NCBI GenBank assembly: GCA_030770425.1
Contig: JASJFT010000140.1
Location: forward strand, 1 to 64,000
Source: Darksidea phi
Taxonomy: Eukaryota; Ascomycota; Dothideomycetes; Pleosporales; Lentitheciaceae
DNA length: 64,000 nucleotides
Direction of reading: 5' to 3'
The notes below the pieces were generated by a model. The model did not search any database. It was not told where the DNA came from and saw only the letters and a list, made by a program, of their open reading frames with translations. The first letter of the stretch is position 1. Every line of letters starts with the position of its first letter. The translations under genes and the position numbers were made by a program. Shown piece by piece: positions 28,850-43,800 of this stretch.

Positions 28850-31800
28850 TATTAATTACCCTAAACTAAGGTTATATTAATATAATAACTTTATCTAGCT
28901 TACGTAATACCTTTAGAGGGAGCGTAACTAGTAATTTAATATTAAACCTAATGGCCCTTATCTAATAATAGGTAGCTTAGATAGTTAAGTTATAATAGGC
29001 TATAGTATTATTATAAGGATTACTATAATAGGTATAAGTAGGGCTTAGAACGAAGTTAAAGATCTTAATACTAAAGAAATATAATAGTAAAAAGAAAGAC
29101 TTAAGACTATTCCTTACGTAATTAGACCTATATTACTAATTTAATTCTACTATATTTACTAACGACTAGAATAAGATCCTTACTATAGATATATATATAA
29201 TAGGTAAAGCCGCTATATAGATATAGCCCCTAATTAATAATTATATAACTAATAAAGACTCCTTATTAAAGTAATATAACGAAATAAAAGTAGTATTTAA
29301 AGATTAGAACTCGTTTAAGGAATAGATATACTTAGTCTTTAAAAATATAGATAAGGTTTAGTAGGCTAAATACTAGATTTAAAGGCTAAGGTAGACTAAG
29401 TTAGTAAATACTTATACTACTAAATTTAAATAGTTATAGTATAAAATTAATTAGGATAATATACCTCTTATAATTATATACTATAATAGACTTAAGAAAC
29501 TAATTAAGAATAAATTAGTCTAACTTAAAAAATTAGATAACCTAGTAGAACTAATTAAAATAGTAATTCGTATTAATAATTAACTATATAAATAAATATT
29601 TAAGAAATAAGATACTATAGGACTAGTAAGAGTTTATAGAAAAGAGTAGATAGCTTAAAAGTATAGGTTTTATAAGGGCTATAATAAAATAGACGTTAAT
29701 ATAATTTAGAAAAAGAAATATTTAAAGAATAAAAAGTATAAATAAGGTAAGAAGCTATAGAAAGTTCTAGTAAATAAAATAAAATAATATTAAAATAAAA
29801 AAGTATATCTATACTATAGTATATAGAGATACTTTACTAGAGAATATAATAAGAAAAAGAAAAGTATAGAAAGCTAAAACGGCGTTAGGTATATAAATAT
29901 AATTAGATATAGTAAAGAAAAAGAAATTAAGTCTAACTTAATACCTAAGATATAGTACGACGCTAGTAGGTAGAATAAGGTCGAAAAAATTTCTTAATAA
30001 CTAGAAGACCTAGAGCTTAAAATAGAAGAATTAATACTCTTAGAGCTAAAGGAAATAGCTATAGAAGACGTTTTCTAACGACTAGTATATAATAAGTACT
30101 AAATATATAAAACTAGCTAATATATCGTAAAATACTACGCTAAGAAGGTAGAACTAGTATACGTTACTAGAGATTAAGACTAGTAGATAATAGACTAGGC
30201 CTTAAAGCTCTAAGGACTAGAAGGCTATAGGATAATATAGGACTAAGATAGTTTAGATTATAAAAATCTACTATTTATATAATATATAGAAGAATATAAG
30301 TACTATATATAATAAAAAGAGAAAGTTATAATACTTCCTAGAGACTACCTATATATATACCTCTAGAACGAGAAATATCTAATAATAGAATATTATCTAT
30401 ATAATTATAATAACTAGACTAAAGAATATAAAGATTAAGGGTAGCTAGGATAGAATAGCTACTATAATAATAAATACGAAAAGTACTTTCTAATAAAATA
30501 TACTATAGGGCGATAGCTATATAGACTAACTAAAGTAGATACTAAGAGTTATAAATAAGATATTAACTATAAGATTATATACGAGAAATCTAGCTATAAA
30601 GTCTTATACTAGATATATTATAAAAGGGTATATATTCTATACCTAGTATAAAAAGAGCTTATAGCTAGAAGGGAAGAGAATATCTTTTACTAGAATCTTA
30701 AGAGGAGAGAATATCTTATAGAGTAGTATAAGTAATACGGTTATCTAATATAAAATAGGAATAGTTCTAAGAACCTAGAAATTAATAGATAGCTAAGGGC
30801 CCTAGATATATAGTAGGGATACTATAACGCCTAGAATAATAAGATAAATACGGAGCTCGTTAATTAGGATATACTATTACTAAATAAAGATTTAAAGAAG
30901 AAGCTATAATAGATACTAAACTAGAAAATACCTCGTAGAATTAGAAAAGAAGAAAGTTTAAAGTTAGAATAGTTAGGCGAGTTATCTCTTTAATAAGATA
31001 CTTAGAAGCTAGAGAATACCCTTAAAGAATAAGACCTCTATAATAATAAACTAAAAAACTAGATTATTATTAACTACGTCGGAGTCGCGCTAATAAAAGT
31101 ATTTAAAAGATAATTTTATAAGTTATATAAGAAAATATATAGTAATTAACTAAATTAGAAATAGATATACGAATTTACGAACGGAAAGTCTAAATTATAG
31201 TAGATAGTAAAGTAGAGTTTATACTCCTATTATTAAAATTAATAAAGAAATATAGAATTTCTTACTAAGTTAAAAAAAAATCTATATAAGTAGACCTTAA
31301 AGATAGATTATTTATAGAATATAGAGGAGGTATAATTTACCTTAAAATATAAAAAGTAACCTTAGAGATAGAAAATATTAGAGACTATTATAAATTTAAT
31401 ATTATAGAAATTAGAAATACTAATATAATTATTAGTTATAACTAGCTAGTAATATATAATCTATAAATAGATTAGAAGCTACGTAAAGTACTAGGTTATA
31501 AGTAAGTAGCTTAAGTTATAAGAATTAGAAGACTAGAAAGATCTAGCTATAAGATCTAGTATATACTCTAAAAAGAGAGAATAGACTTAATTTTACCTTA
31601 TAAGATTATAAGAATCTATAAGAAGAATCTATAAAGAGTTAATATTATTATAGTATAAAGAGTTGTAATCGTATAGAAAGAATTATAACTAATAATACCT
31701 TAAGACTATAAGGAGTTCTAAGAGCTATTTAAAGAATATCTAGAAATTAATTTACTAAAGTATTAGGAATAGGATTATAAAATATACTTAGAATAGAATA

Positions 31801-34800
31801 CGAAGCTTAAGCCTAGACCTATATACTCGTTAATAGTAGATTAATAAAAAGAATTAAAAGAGTATCTAACGAAGAACTTAGAAAGAGGATATATTAGAGA
31901 AAGTTAAAGCTTTATAGTATTACTAGTTTTATTTATTTTAAAGAAGAATAGAAAGTTATAACTTTATATAGACTATAAATATTTAAATAATATTATAAAG
32001 AAGAACTAATATCTACTACTACTAATTAGAGAACTTATAAACTAGCTCTAAGGAGTTAAGTAGATTACGAAATTTAATATTTAGAAAGAATTTTATAAAA
32101 TTTAAATAGTAAAAGGATATAAGAAGTATATAGTATTTAAGATCTAATATAGACTCTATAAGTATAGAGTTATACTATTTAGATTAATAAATATACTAGT
32201 AATATTTTAGTTAGTTATTAATAGGACGTTAAATAAATACTTAGACGTATTCTATATAATATATCTAGACGACGTTCTTATATATAGTAAAGAGATATTA
32301 AAAGAATATAAAGAATATATAAAGAAAGTACTATAAAAGCTATAGTAGAATAAGCTACTACTTTATCTAGATAAATATAAATTCTATAAGACAGAGACCG
32401 AATATCTAGATTTTATTATTTTATAAGAAGAAGTATCTATAGACCCTAAAAAGGTATAGACTATAAGAGAATAGCTAATCCTAATATCGGTTAAGAACGT
32501 ATAATCCTTTTTAAGATTTACTAACTTTTATTAAAAGTTTATTAGGGATTACTTAAAGACTATATTTTTACTTATAAAGATAACTAAGAAAAAAAAAGAA
32601 TTTTAGTAGAACTAGGAATAATAAGAAGTTTTTAATAAGCTTAAGAGTCTATTTATATTAGTACCTATACTATAGATATACGATCTAATAAGACCTCTTA
32701 GAGTAGAGATAGACGTATTAGATTACGTATTAGAAGTAATACTTATCTAATAAAAGAAGAATAGAAAATAGAGACTAGTATTCTACTATTTATATAAGTT
32801 TAGTAAAGAAAAGGTAAACTATAATATTTATAATAAGGAACTTAGTACTATTATATTAGTATTTAAATAATAGAAACTATAGCTTATAGAAACTAAGTAT
32901 AAGATTAAGATTATTATAGACTACTAGAACCTTATAAGTTTTATAACTATAAAGAAACTTAATTAATAATAATTCTAATAATTAGAATTACTAGTAGATT
33001 ACGATTTTAAGATAAATTACTAGTTAAAAATACTAAATAAAGTAATAGATACTCTTAGTAGAAGATTAGATCTTTAAGGTACTAATAAACCCGTCGTATA
33101 TAAACTAATTCTATAGAAAGAATTAAATAAAACTCTTATATATAACTATATAAGGCTAGCTAAGATTATAATAATAGTAAATATTAAGAAAAAATAAAGA
33201 AATAAGGCCCGAGAAACTATTAAAGATATTAATAGAATACTAAAGGAAGACGATATATACTTTAATAAGAAAGAATACTCTACTCTAATAAATAACTCGA
33301 AAATAAGACCTTATATACTATTAAGTCTTAGAGGAGACTTAATACGGGAAATTTATAAGAATAAGATACTAGAATATCTAAGAATCGAGGAAATAGTTAG
33401 ATATATAGATAAAGAATACTTACTTACTAATATAAAAGAGGAAGTTTAGAAAATAATAGACGACTATTTAGAATATTCTAAGAATAAATCTAAGAGATAT
33501 AAGCTCTATAGATTACTCTAACTACTAGTACTACCTATACGACTATAGACTTATATTATAATAGACTTTATAGTAAAGTTACTACTATTATTAGAATTAG
33601 GATTAGGAAGATTATATAATACTATTATAGTAATTATAGATTAATTAATTAAAGTAGTATACTTTATTCTAATAAATAAATTAATTATAGTAGAAAATAT
33701 AGCTTATAAGGTTAAAAGGACGCTTATTATTAACTATAGACTACTAGAATAGATTCTTATAAATAGGAATAAACTATTTACTTTAAAATTTTAAAATATA
33801 CTACTTATAAAACTAGAAATTAAAAGAAAGTTATCGATTAGCTTCTATTCGTAGACGGATAGTTAGATAGAATAGATAAACTAAATTCTAGAGAAGTATC
33901 TTAGGTTCTATATTAATAAGTTATAGAATAACTAGATTAAATTACTACTAATAGTATAATTAGTATATAATAGTAAAAAGTCTATAATAACTAGATATTT
34001 ACTATACTACGTAAACTATAGATATAAGCCGACGACTTATAGAGATCTAAAGAATATTAAGAGTATATCTACTAAGATAGAAGAGAAAGTCTATTTAATA
34101 TAAGAACTATATAAAGAACTTAGTATACGAATAGTACGTAGAAACCTTATAATAGTTAAAATAGTAAATAAAAGAAGGCTCGAGGAACTAATCCTTAAGA
34201 GGGGGAATAAAGTTTTTCTTTTATAATAAAATTTAAAAACTAAACGACTATATAATAAACTAAATAATTTACGAATTAGACTATTTAAAATTAAAGAAGA
34301 AATAGAACTAGTTAATTATAAGCTAAAGCTAACTAAAGGTATAAGAATATACCCGGTATTCTACGTATTATTATTAGAACTAGTACTAGAAGATACTAAA
34401 GTAGCTACTAATATTAAACTTAAAGATAAGGAGTATAAGGTTAAGAAAATCTAAGAACTATAGAAGTTCGGTCGTTAGTAAAAATATTTAATTAAGTAGG
34501 TAGAATAGCCTACTAGTTAGAATATATAAAAACTAATTAAGAACCTATAAAACTACTAGAGGCTAATTAAGTAGTATTATTAAAGATACCTATAGGTAGA
34601 GGCTCCTAACTATCTAAGAAGGAGAAATTAGCGGACTTATATAATAAGGGTTACTATAATAACCTAAGTAAATTAGAAGAAGTAGAATATTTAGCTTCCT
34701 CTAACTAATTTAGCTCTTCGAGGGATATAAGCTTATAATAGTATATTTTAGTATTATAATAATTTAGATTCTAAAGCTACTTTAAAAGATAGACCTTATA

Positions 34801-35356
34801 AGTATAAAGCTTAGCTATCTAAATAAAGATCTTATTATAGATAATATACGTAGTATCTAGCTTAGCTAGAAGATTAGATTTTTATTTATCTACCTTCGTC
34901 TAATCTCTTTTAGTTACTACTAGGTTATACTTTAATCTATAATAAATATACTCTATATAAGAACTAGACTAAAGGTCGATATAATAGATTTAAGAAGACT
35001 ATATAGTATAATAATAAGAATAAGGTATTAGTATAGAACGAGAATAAGTAAATAGATAGTCTATAAGATAATAATAATATTTAGAACGGGTTATTATAGA
35101 AGTCTTAGGTATTATTAGAACCTAGGAAGTTAATTAAAGATAGAAGATAGTTAGTCCTATATAAATAGTAGATTAATTACTCTTATATATTACTAAGAAG
35201 GTAGAATAACTATAGCTCTAAGTAGACTATATAGTACGTATACGTAGAGTACGGTATAGTTTAAAAAAAGAAATCTACTAAGTACGGGTATTACTAGCTA
35301 GGGAATAATAGGTATAATAAAATCTTTAAGAATAAAGCTTAGAAGGAAGAAGCGAG

Positions 35357-35791
35357 TATTATAATCCTAGAATTAGAGAGGTACGAGGTAAGCTCTAATA
35401 TAGCTATAATAGCTAAGCTATACTTAGTTAGTAATCTAATATTATATAACTTAGAAGTTATAAAAGTTACTAAAATAACTACTTCTATAACTACTATAGA
35501 AGTTATAGAAGTCGTAGAAGTTACTACTTCTACTACTACTACTACTATCTTAAGAGATAAGAACGGGTATAAGAGAGTAGAGGATCTCTTAGACTTTCTA
35601 TTTTAATTCCTTATAGTTAATCTTTAGTTTTTTACCTAATACTTACGAATAAGATTAGATCTTTTCCTAAGTAGTTATTCTAGTAATAGAATTTATTAAC
35701 TTAATCTTAATCTATTAGAAACTAATAGTACGATAAATATTCTATCGGCTTTAACCCGGATCCTATATAAAGGTACGTATAACGTATAATA
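35357..35791 (+). repeat. 3' LTR of the first gypsy element
   Basis: 435 bp, equal in length to the 5' copy. The two differ by scattered transitions in both directions, as expected when RIP hits the two LTRs independently. Confidence 0.88.
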
Positions 35792-37798
35792 TCTATTTAC
35801 TAGTATAAAGTATACTTTTCTAATAAGATATACTAGAGTATAGATTCTAAGAATAAGATATAGATTATTAGAAAGTTTAAAAAATACTATTATTCTAATT
35901 ATATTTAATATATACTAAATTATAATAATAAAAAAGCTCTTTAATATTAATACTTTTAGATAATAATAGGCTTTAACTTTAAATTAGATATCTATTTCTA
36001 TAAAATTTCTAAAAATAATAATAAAAAAATAAGTTTATAAATTTATAAAGATATTATTCTTAAATCTCTTATTAAGCTCTAATTAAATAAAGGGAATAAC
36101 TTTATTTTAAAAAAGAATAATAATTTAGACTATAATACTAGGGAATCGAATATAGTATATACCTAAAAATAAAAGAATAGACTAGATAGCTATTTTAACT
36201 ATTTTTTATTATTAAATCTATTATCTATTAAGAACTATTAGTAATCTTTTAAATAGTTTTTTAAGAAATTCTTTTACTAAAATAAGTTTAAAATATAAGA
36301 GCTTATATTAAAAGACTAAAGTAATATCTCTTAAAAGTTTATTAATAAGTATATTAATAGTATATTCTAGAAGCTATAGGACTATATTAATATAAGAGAC
36401 GAAATAACTAGATATTAAGCTTATAATATTAAAAAATCTCTATATATAACTATCTTTATATAAACTTAAGACTTTAAACTATTTTAAATTAATATTTTAT
36501 AAAAATAGATTAAAAAATCGTATTTCTATACTATTTTATATAGATAAGAGGTTATTAAGTATATTTTATAATAGATATTTTTTCGAAATATATATAATAG
36601 GATAGATATTTATTTACTAAGTTCTAGTATTAAATCTCGTACGTTTAATTATATATAGTTATATAGAATTTATATATATAGATTATCTTCTTAGTAATTT
36701 ACTATATATAGAGCTTTATATAATTCTTTTAGATAAAAGAAGCTTCTATTTAAAGTTTCTTTAATTATTAGTTATTATTTATAAACTATCTTTTAAATTA
36801 AATTATTTTATTATTTCTATTTTATATATATATATTTAATTTAGATTTATATAGTAGAAGTCTCTTTAGAAGATTTATACGAAATATAGTAGAAGTTTAT
36901 ATATAATAAAAATACTATATCTATATCTTATATATAATAATAGAGCTATAGAGCTATATATAGTATAATAAGATAATATTTTAAATATTAAGACGCTAGA
37001 TAAGAAATAATATATAATACTAAACTATAATCTAGTTAGAAGACTAATAGTAGTAGTAAGAAGTTAGTATACTAATATTATTTATAGTATAAAAATTACC
37101 TATAATAATACTAGTATTCTACTTATATCTATCTCTTATTCTTAGCTAGCTTTCTTACTATATCTATCTTTTATTCTTAGTTAGCTTTCTTATATTAATA
37201 TCTACTAACTAGATATCTTTACTAACGATTATTCGCCTAGTCCTTTAGTAAAAGGTACTAAAGTATAATAGTCTATTTAAGTATAGCGCTCTAAACGTTT
37301 TAAATATTATAGTAAAGTATCCCTAGTACTATAGAAGGGAGATACTATTAATAGAGCTTCTTAATTATAATAACTATTAGTATAAAATCAATTATATATT
37401 AGATATATTCGAGAAAATAAACGATAATAGAATTCTTATATAGCTATTAGTAGTTATCTATATTATATTCCTATCTAAGGTCCTATATAACGAGAATAGA
37501 TATTATTATAGTACTAATCTATAACTATTTATATCTATTATATATCGTATCTATAGTTACGACGCTCCCTTTACTAGATCTTACTATATTAGGTATATAT
37601 AGCCCCCGCTTATCCTAGTCTTAGCCCTTTATAGTATAACTTATATTCTACCTCGACCCTAGTATATCTATACTATAATAGTTTATACTATCCTTCTCTT
37701 CGATCCTACTATTAGGATAAGACGCTCCTCTAATAGTCTAATCGACTACTCTAAACCTAGAAGATATTAAGCTAGACCTAAGACCTATACTATACCTA

Positions 37799-37895
37799 GA
37801 ATACTAAGAATACTAAGAATATTAAGAATACTAAGAATACTAAGAATACTAAGAATACTAAGAATACTAAGAATACTAAGAATACTAAGAATACT
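37799..37895 (+). repeat. 9-bp minisatellite in gypsy gag, about 10.8 copies
   Basis: The unit AATACTAAG is repeated almost perfectly; one unit has ATT instead of ACT. In the gag frame it encodes repeated Asn-Thr-Lys. It sits soon after the 5' LTR. Confidence 0.9.
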
Positions 37896-40572
37896 ATAGC
37901 TACTAAGGATTAGTAATATTAGTAGGACGAGTAACTTATCGCTATAATTAGTTAGGTTTCTATACTAATCTCTCTTATTCGAATAGAAGATATAGTAAGC
38001 GACCCTATTATATTAATTATACTAGGAAATAAGGAATCTATTTTCTTAACTCGTTATAGTATTAAAGCTATACTAAATATCCTAGATACGAAAGTATAAT
38101 ATTATATTTCCTTTCTTACTATAGATTTTAAAGAAGTATACTAAGTTACTTATTAGTTTTAAAGTAAAAATAATATCCTACGTACCTAGACCTCTATCTA
38201 TATCTTTTACTACTATCTTACTACTAATCTTAATAAATTTAATAAAGCTAATAAGTTTATAAATAAGCGCTAAACTAAGTATAAAAATTAGAAATATAAT
38301 ATTTATAGTATCTATACTACGGATAGAGTAATCTTCGATATAGAATTTAAATATATTTAATATATCTTTAATCTTATATTCGGTAACGTATTTAATATTT
38401 ATCGCGACTAATTTAATACTATATAGTCTAATCTAGATAACCTAACTAAATAGAAATAATAAACTACTACTAATCTATAAAAAATCCTTAATACCTACTA
38501 TATTACTTCTAATAAATAAATCGAGATAAGTACTATATTTAATAAAGTTATTATAGATAGCCGACTATTTTTAGACTTCTAAGCTAAATTCTATAAATAG
38601 ATTACTAAAGTAGAAAAAACTAATATAGAAAAAGTCTAAGTTCTATATACTAAAGTCTCTACTATACTAGGTACTATAGTTACCCTTTAAGAAAAATAAT
38701 CGGACTATATAAACTATAAAGAATAGATAAAGCTCTTTATATAAATCTAAAAAAGAAAATAAGTAAAAAAATATATTAAAAGTATATATATTAGTCTCTA
38801 TCTAAATAATAACTAACTAAGTAATATCTCTTAGTTAATCTCTATACTTATATTTTCTTTCCTAATAATAGTTCTAATTTATACTAGTAACTCTATAATT
38901 TTAAATATAATATATATTCTATATACCTCCTATAAAGAATATAAGACTATTAATACCTACTTTTATTATAGTAAACTAGGCTACTATAAAAATATATATA
39001 AAGAAAAGAAAAATAATAATAAACGATTTAGTAGAGCCTAGGGCTAAAGATAAGCTATATAATAAATATCTTAGGATTAATAAGTAATATATACCTAGTC
39101 TTAATATCCCTAATACTAGTAGGCCTAGAACTAATATACGTAATTCTAATACGGCCGCCCCTAGCTCTAATATAATAACTAAAATACTAATAACTAATCC
39201 CCCTACTAACGTCTATTTAATAATTCCTTTTTTAACTATATTATAGATTAACTCTAAGAATATATTAGAACTAAAATCTCTACGTTTAAGACTAAAGCCC
39301 CTTATACTAATATATTAATTAGCTTAGTATTACCCTTTATAAGTATCTCTTACGTTAATAACTTAAAAAATATATAACCTCTAGTTATTATTATAACTAG
39401 AGGTTAGATAGGGAAGAATTATTAGATAAGTAACTATATTAGATTTAAACTATTCTAAGTAAAAAGATCCCCCTTTAACTTAGATTTATAGATAGTAAAT
39501 TATTATTTATTTATACTTCTTTTCTACTTATATATACTACTATTAATATATAAAGCTTTATTAATAGTAAATACTTAACTATTATTTTTCTTAACTAAAC
39601 CTTTATTTAAAAATACGTTATTAATACTTATACTATATCCTTTCTAAGAAAGCTCTTACTAGCTAATAGTTATATAAATAATATACTTATCTAATATACT
39701 ATCTTATCTATATAGATTAGAAACTATTATAAAAAATACTTACTTTATATTATTAACTTAGTCTAAAATACTCCTATTATTCTTAACCTTTCTTAGCTTT
39801 AGAAATATAACCCGTCTATTAATTAAATATTAATAATAGTTAATATAGATTCTTAGTACTATTAGAAATATTACTATTATAAAATTAAAGTCGTATAAGT
39901 AGCTTTCTTAACTACTCCTCTTAGTAAAAATATACTAAATAAAACTAAACTACTATACCTTAAGCTATATACTAATATAATAAATTATTAACTATCTTTA
40001 TATATTAAAGATATTAACGAGTATAATCTTCGTTAACTAAATAGAGAGACTTTAATAGACCTATTCTTTAAACTTACGCTAGGCCGCCCCTACTATAGAA
40101 TAAGAAACTTAGATACTAAATATAGAAAAATCCTAGAATATTAAGTAATTATAGTACGAAATTATACTATAACTAAACTATTACTAACTATACGAGTAGA
40201 AGAACGTTAAATTAATTTAAAGAAATTTAAGAAAGAACTACTACTACTACTTAATATCCCTCTATTAACTAAACTAAATTATAAGCTTTTTAATTTCTTT
40301 AATATTTATCTTATATAAGCTATAATCTTTATATAATTCTATAAATAACCTAATATAAAAGCTATCTATATTATATAAAATAAGTTAGACTAAGTACTTA
40401 AAATATTACTAAAGAATAAAGAAGATTAAATTTTAAATCTTATTAAAGAAGAATTTAAAGATATTCTAGATAATAAAATTATAATAGACCTCCTAGATAA
40501 GTTTCTACTATAATTTTATAAATTTCTTACTAACTATAAATATATCCTATATCTTTAAGATATTAAAGAATT

Positions 40573-40852
40573 TATTAAATAGCCTATAGTTTATAATAGT
40601 AGACTATAGGGATTTAACTAAGTAAATAGCTAGAGTAGGTATATATACGTACGAAAAATAGAAATAATAAAATAATTCTCTTTTATAATTTATAACTAAT
40701 AGAGCTTTAGATAGAAGTCTCTTTTATCTAGAAGAATCGCGTAAAGCTCTATACGTAGTAAATTACTAAGAAGGTAATCTATATATATAAATTCTATATA
40801 ACCGTACGTAATTAAATATATAAGGTTAGTACTAGAACTTAGTAAATAAATA
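40573..40852 (-). repeat. 3' LTR of the inner copia
   Basis: 280 bp. On the plus strand it starts TATTAAATAG and ends AAATAAATA. It is equal in length to the partner LTR. Confidence 0.85.
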
Positions 40853-43800
40853 CTAGTAACTTTTTCTTTTCTAATATTAATATTCTATTTAAATTTTCTA
40901 TACGAATATTAATTTTATATTTCCCTTCTTATATTCGTACAAAACTAATTACTAACCTTAATTACTAATATTATACCTATTAGTAATAGATATTAACCCT
41001 CTATCGGTACGATTAGATTACTAGCGAATAAGACGTAGCCTTAGTTAGATCTAATCGTTAGATACCTACTAATTCGTTCGTTAGTAGGTCTATACGAATA
41101 GGGTTAGTATAGCTTTTCTTTATATAAAGTAGAAATCTATTTATACCATATTATATAATATTATATAATAGGACTCTAATTACTAATTTAACTAATTATA
41201 GAACGATAGACGTTTACCTATAAGTTAGAATTAAATAGTTAAGCGTTTATATAAGGGGTAGTAAGGGTAGTTTTATAGTACTTCTTTTTATATAGAAAGA
41301 AAGTAAAAGTAGAATTAAATTATATAAAAGAAGAGTAGTTTTATAGATTATATTTCTATTTATAATAAATAAATAGCTTAAGAAATTAAGTAAATAGATC
41401 GAGGATAGCGAACGAACGGATTAAGGATAGTAAACGAATAGATTAAGGTAGATAGTAGATATAAATAGAGGGCTAATCTCCCTCTTTATAGCTTTTCTTT
41501 TTTAAACCTAAATCTTACTATTCTCTATATAATTTATTCCTTTTAGTTTAGCTTCTCTTTCTTTTCGTACGAATACTAATCTCTAGTAAAACTTTAAAAA
41601 TCTTAAATTTCGAAACCTCTTTATATAAAATAGCCCTCGTCCCTACTTAGACTACTAGTACTACTAGCGTAACTACTAGTACTTCTAGTACCTCTTTTTA
41701 AGGTCTTATTATACGTACTATACTAACTTATCTCTCTATCTTTCTATCTATTAGATAGCTAAATAGTAGAGTCTTTATACGAGACCTCTATATTAATATA
41801 AGTATCTTTCCCCTTTTTCGTATAAAGAGTTTTAATATTTCTTAAAATAAAGAGAGGACTATAGTAGTAATAGTCTTATATAATATTAAGTTATAAGTAG
41901 CCCTAAATATAAATATTTAGGAGTTTATTATAAAAATTATATAAAGGGAGAGATACTTTTATATAGTACTCGTATAGAGTCGTAGTACGACTTCTACTAC
42001 TTTCTACTAGGAGTATTATAGTCGTATAATAAGGGGCTCTAAGCCCTTTATTAAATACTATATAGTATCTAGCTTCTAGAATAGTACCTATACTTCGTAT
42101 ATATAGTAGTTATATAGAATTCGATATAACTACTACGACTAGTAGATATAAGTATTAGAGTAGAAGGAAGAATAAAGAGAAGGGAGATTTCCTTTATTTT
42201 TTCTTTATTTTTCTTTTATAATTAACTAAGATAGGTAGAAAAAGTTTATACTTTATAAGAATAATTATACTTATATATAAACTATAGTAATAAAAAGAAG
42301 ATAGAAGAGAAAAAAAATAAATAACTAAGTATATAACTTAGTTTTATACGAAACTAATTATATCTATATATTAGTTAAGCTAATTAATAGATACTTTAAT
42401 ACTAACTATAAGCTTATTTATACGAATAAGCTATACTAGTAATATATTAGCTATCTTCTTTATAAAGGTATCTACTAGGTTATCCTTACTATTAATCTAT
42501 TAAATTTTACTAATCTTACGTTTCTTATATAATTTATAAAGAGATATAATATTAATTATAAGTCTTTTTTTATTTATAGTATCTAGCTTAATAAGGTAGT
42601 TATATAATAATTTTAAATCGGTATATATTATAACTAGAATTACTAGTAGATTTAAGTTATATACGATCTAATATAAAGTCGTACTTAAGATAATAATATA
42701 ATCGAATCTACTAACTATACTATATAGCTTACTAGTTAGTACGTTTTATATAACTTACTTATACTTAATAGAGTTCTAATATATAATATTACTATATAGT
42801 TAGAACTTATTACCGTTATCTATATAGAATTCGTTAGCTAGTATAATTAAGAAGCTAAGCTATAAGCTTAGATCTTTATTATTAATAAATAAACTATTAG
42901 TAAAGATAAATAACTTTATACGACTTAGATTAAGTAGTATATATATTAGTCTAAGATCTATATTATCTATTTACTACTTAATTTATACGTTAAGTATTTT
43001 AATATCTCTAGATAATAGTTCTATAGTTTATATAATAATTAATATATTAAAAACTACTTTAGGTTAATATACTAAAGTAATATAGGTACCTTATATACGC
43101 TACTTAATATACTATTAAATAGTATCTTATACTATTAGATTAATCGTATAAAGGAGTTTAGCTTATCCTCTTTAAAGTAGGATAATATTCCTATTATCTT
43201 TATATATAACCTTACTACTATTAAACTCTAGTAGCTAATTCTTAGCTAGGATAGTCTTTAGTTTCGTATAGAGATTAGTAAAATATAATATCTCCTTCTC
43301 CTTCTATAAGAACTATAGTATAATAGTATTAAGGGTATTATCTATCTATATCTCTATAATTTTAAAGATATCTTTACCTTTATACGTAACTAATAGATAT
43401 AGATTATATAATAAAATCTATATCCTAAGCTTTTCTTTATAGTAGTTATAGTACGTCTTAAACTAGTATAGCCCTAATTCTACTATACTATATAGAGACT
43501 TTACTATTCTAAGAATCGAATTTAGAGGGAAGAAGTATTAGATATTCTTAGGCGGTCTAGTATATAGTATATAGAGAAGTTTATTAGTTAACTATATATA
43601 GACTTAGATAATATCTCTTAGTTCGTATTATATACTATATAAAGTAATTAGAATTACTCTAATAGCTAGGATTAGCTATTAGCTTATCTTCTAAATAGTT
43701 AGAAATTAAATAAGAATAGTCTTCTTCTTCTTATCCGAATATTCTACGAATATAAGCTAGGACTTTTCGTATAGCTATATATTCTTCCCTTTAACCTCTT

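Larger units (their letters stand above)
28415..35791 (+). mobile_element. Ty3/gypsy LTR retrotransposon, complete but RIP-inactivated
   Basis: Two 435-bp direct LTRs (28415-28849 and 35357-35791) are flanked by the target duplication TCTAT (28410-28414 and 35792-35796). Between them, on the plus strand, lie a gag remnant (about 29.0-29.9 kb) with a damaged zinc-knuckle-like motif near 29670 and a reverse transcriptase (about 31.8-32.4 kb) with YLDD at 32262-32273. RNase H (about 32.6-33.0 kb) and an integrase (about 33.3-34.1 kb, with IIDFIVKL and FYSQTD-like sequence) follow. A C-terminal chromodomain (about 34.4-34.6 kb, EYKVKKI...KYLIK) completes it. All frames are full of TAG/TAA. It sits inside the Tc1/mariner transposase. 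Confidence 0.88.
27760..36418 (+). mobile_element. Tc1/mariner-type DNA transposon, transposase split by later insertions
   Basis: One transposase can be followed through three segments. Segment 27760-27994 reads TPRKARIKAIVDFND then YGIPYYKNDVFRFNGVS, a helix-turn-helix start. Segment 28181-28414 follows after the solo LTR: ILT, KTIKEIINLINYYKY, then a W-to-stop INKYIVEK. Segment 35797-36418 follows after the gypsy element: IGFNFKLDIYFYKI, IILKSLIKL, NFILKKNNN, then ESNIVYT and LDSYFNYF, and ends ELILKD, FINKYINS, TRY-stop. Order and spacing match fungal Tc1/mariner DDE transposases; the acidic residues are mutated to Asn/Lys by G-to-A change. Stops are everywhere, so the element is dead. 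Coordinates span the inserted DNA. Confidence 0.75.
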
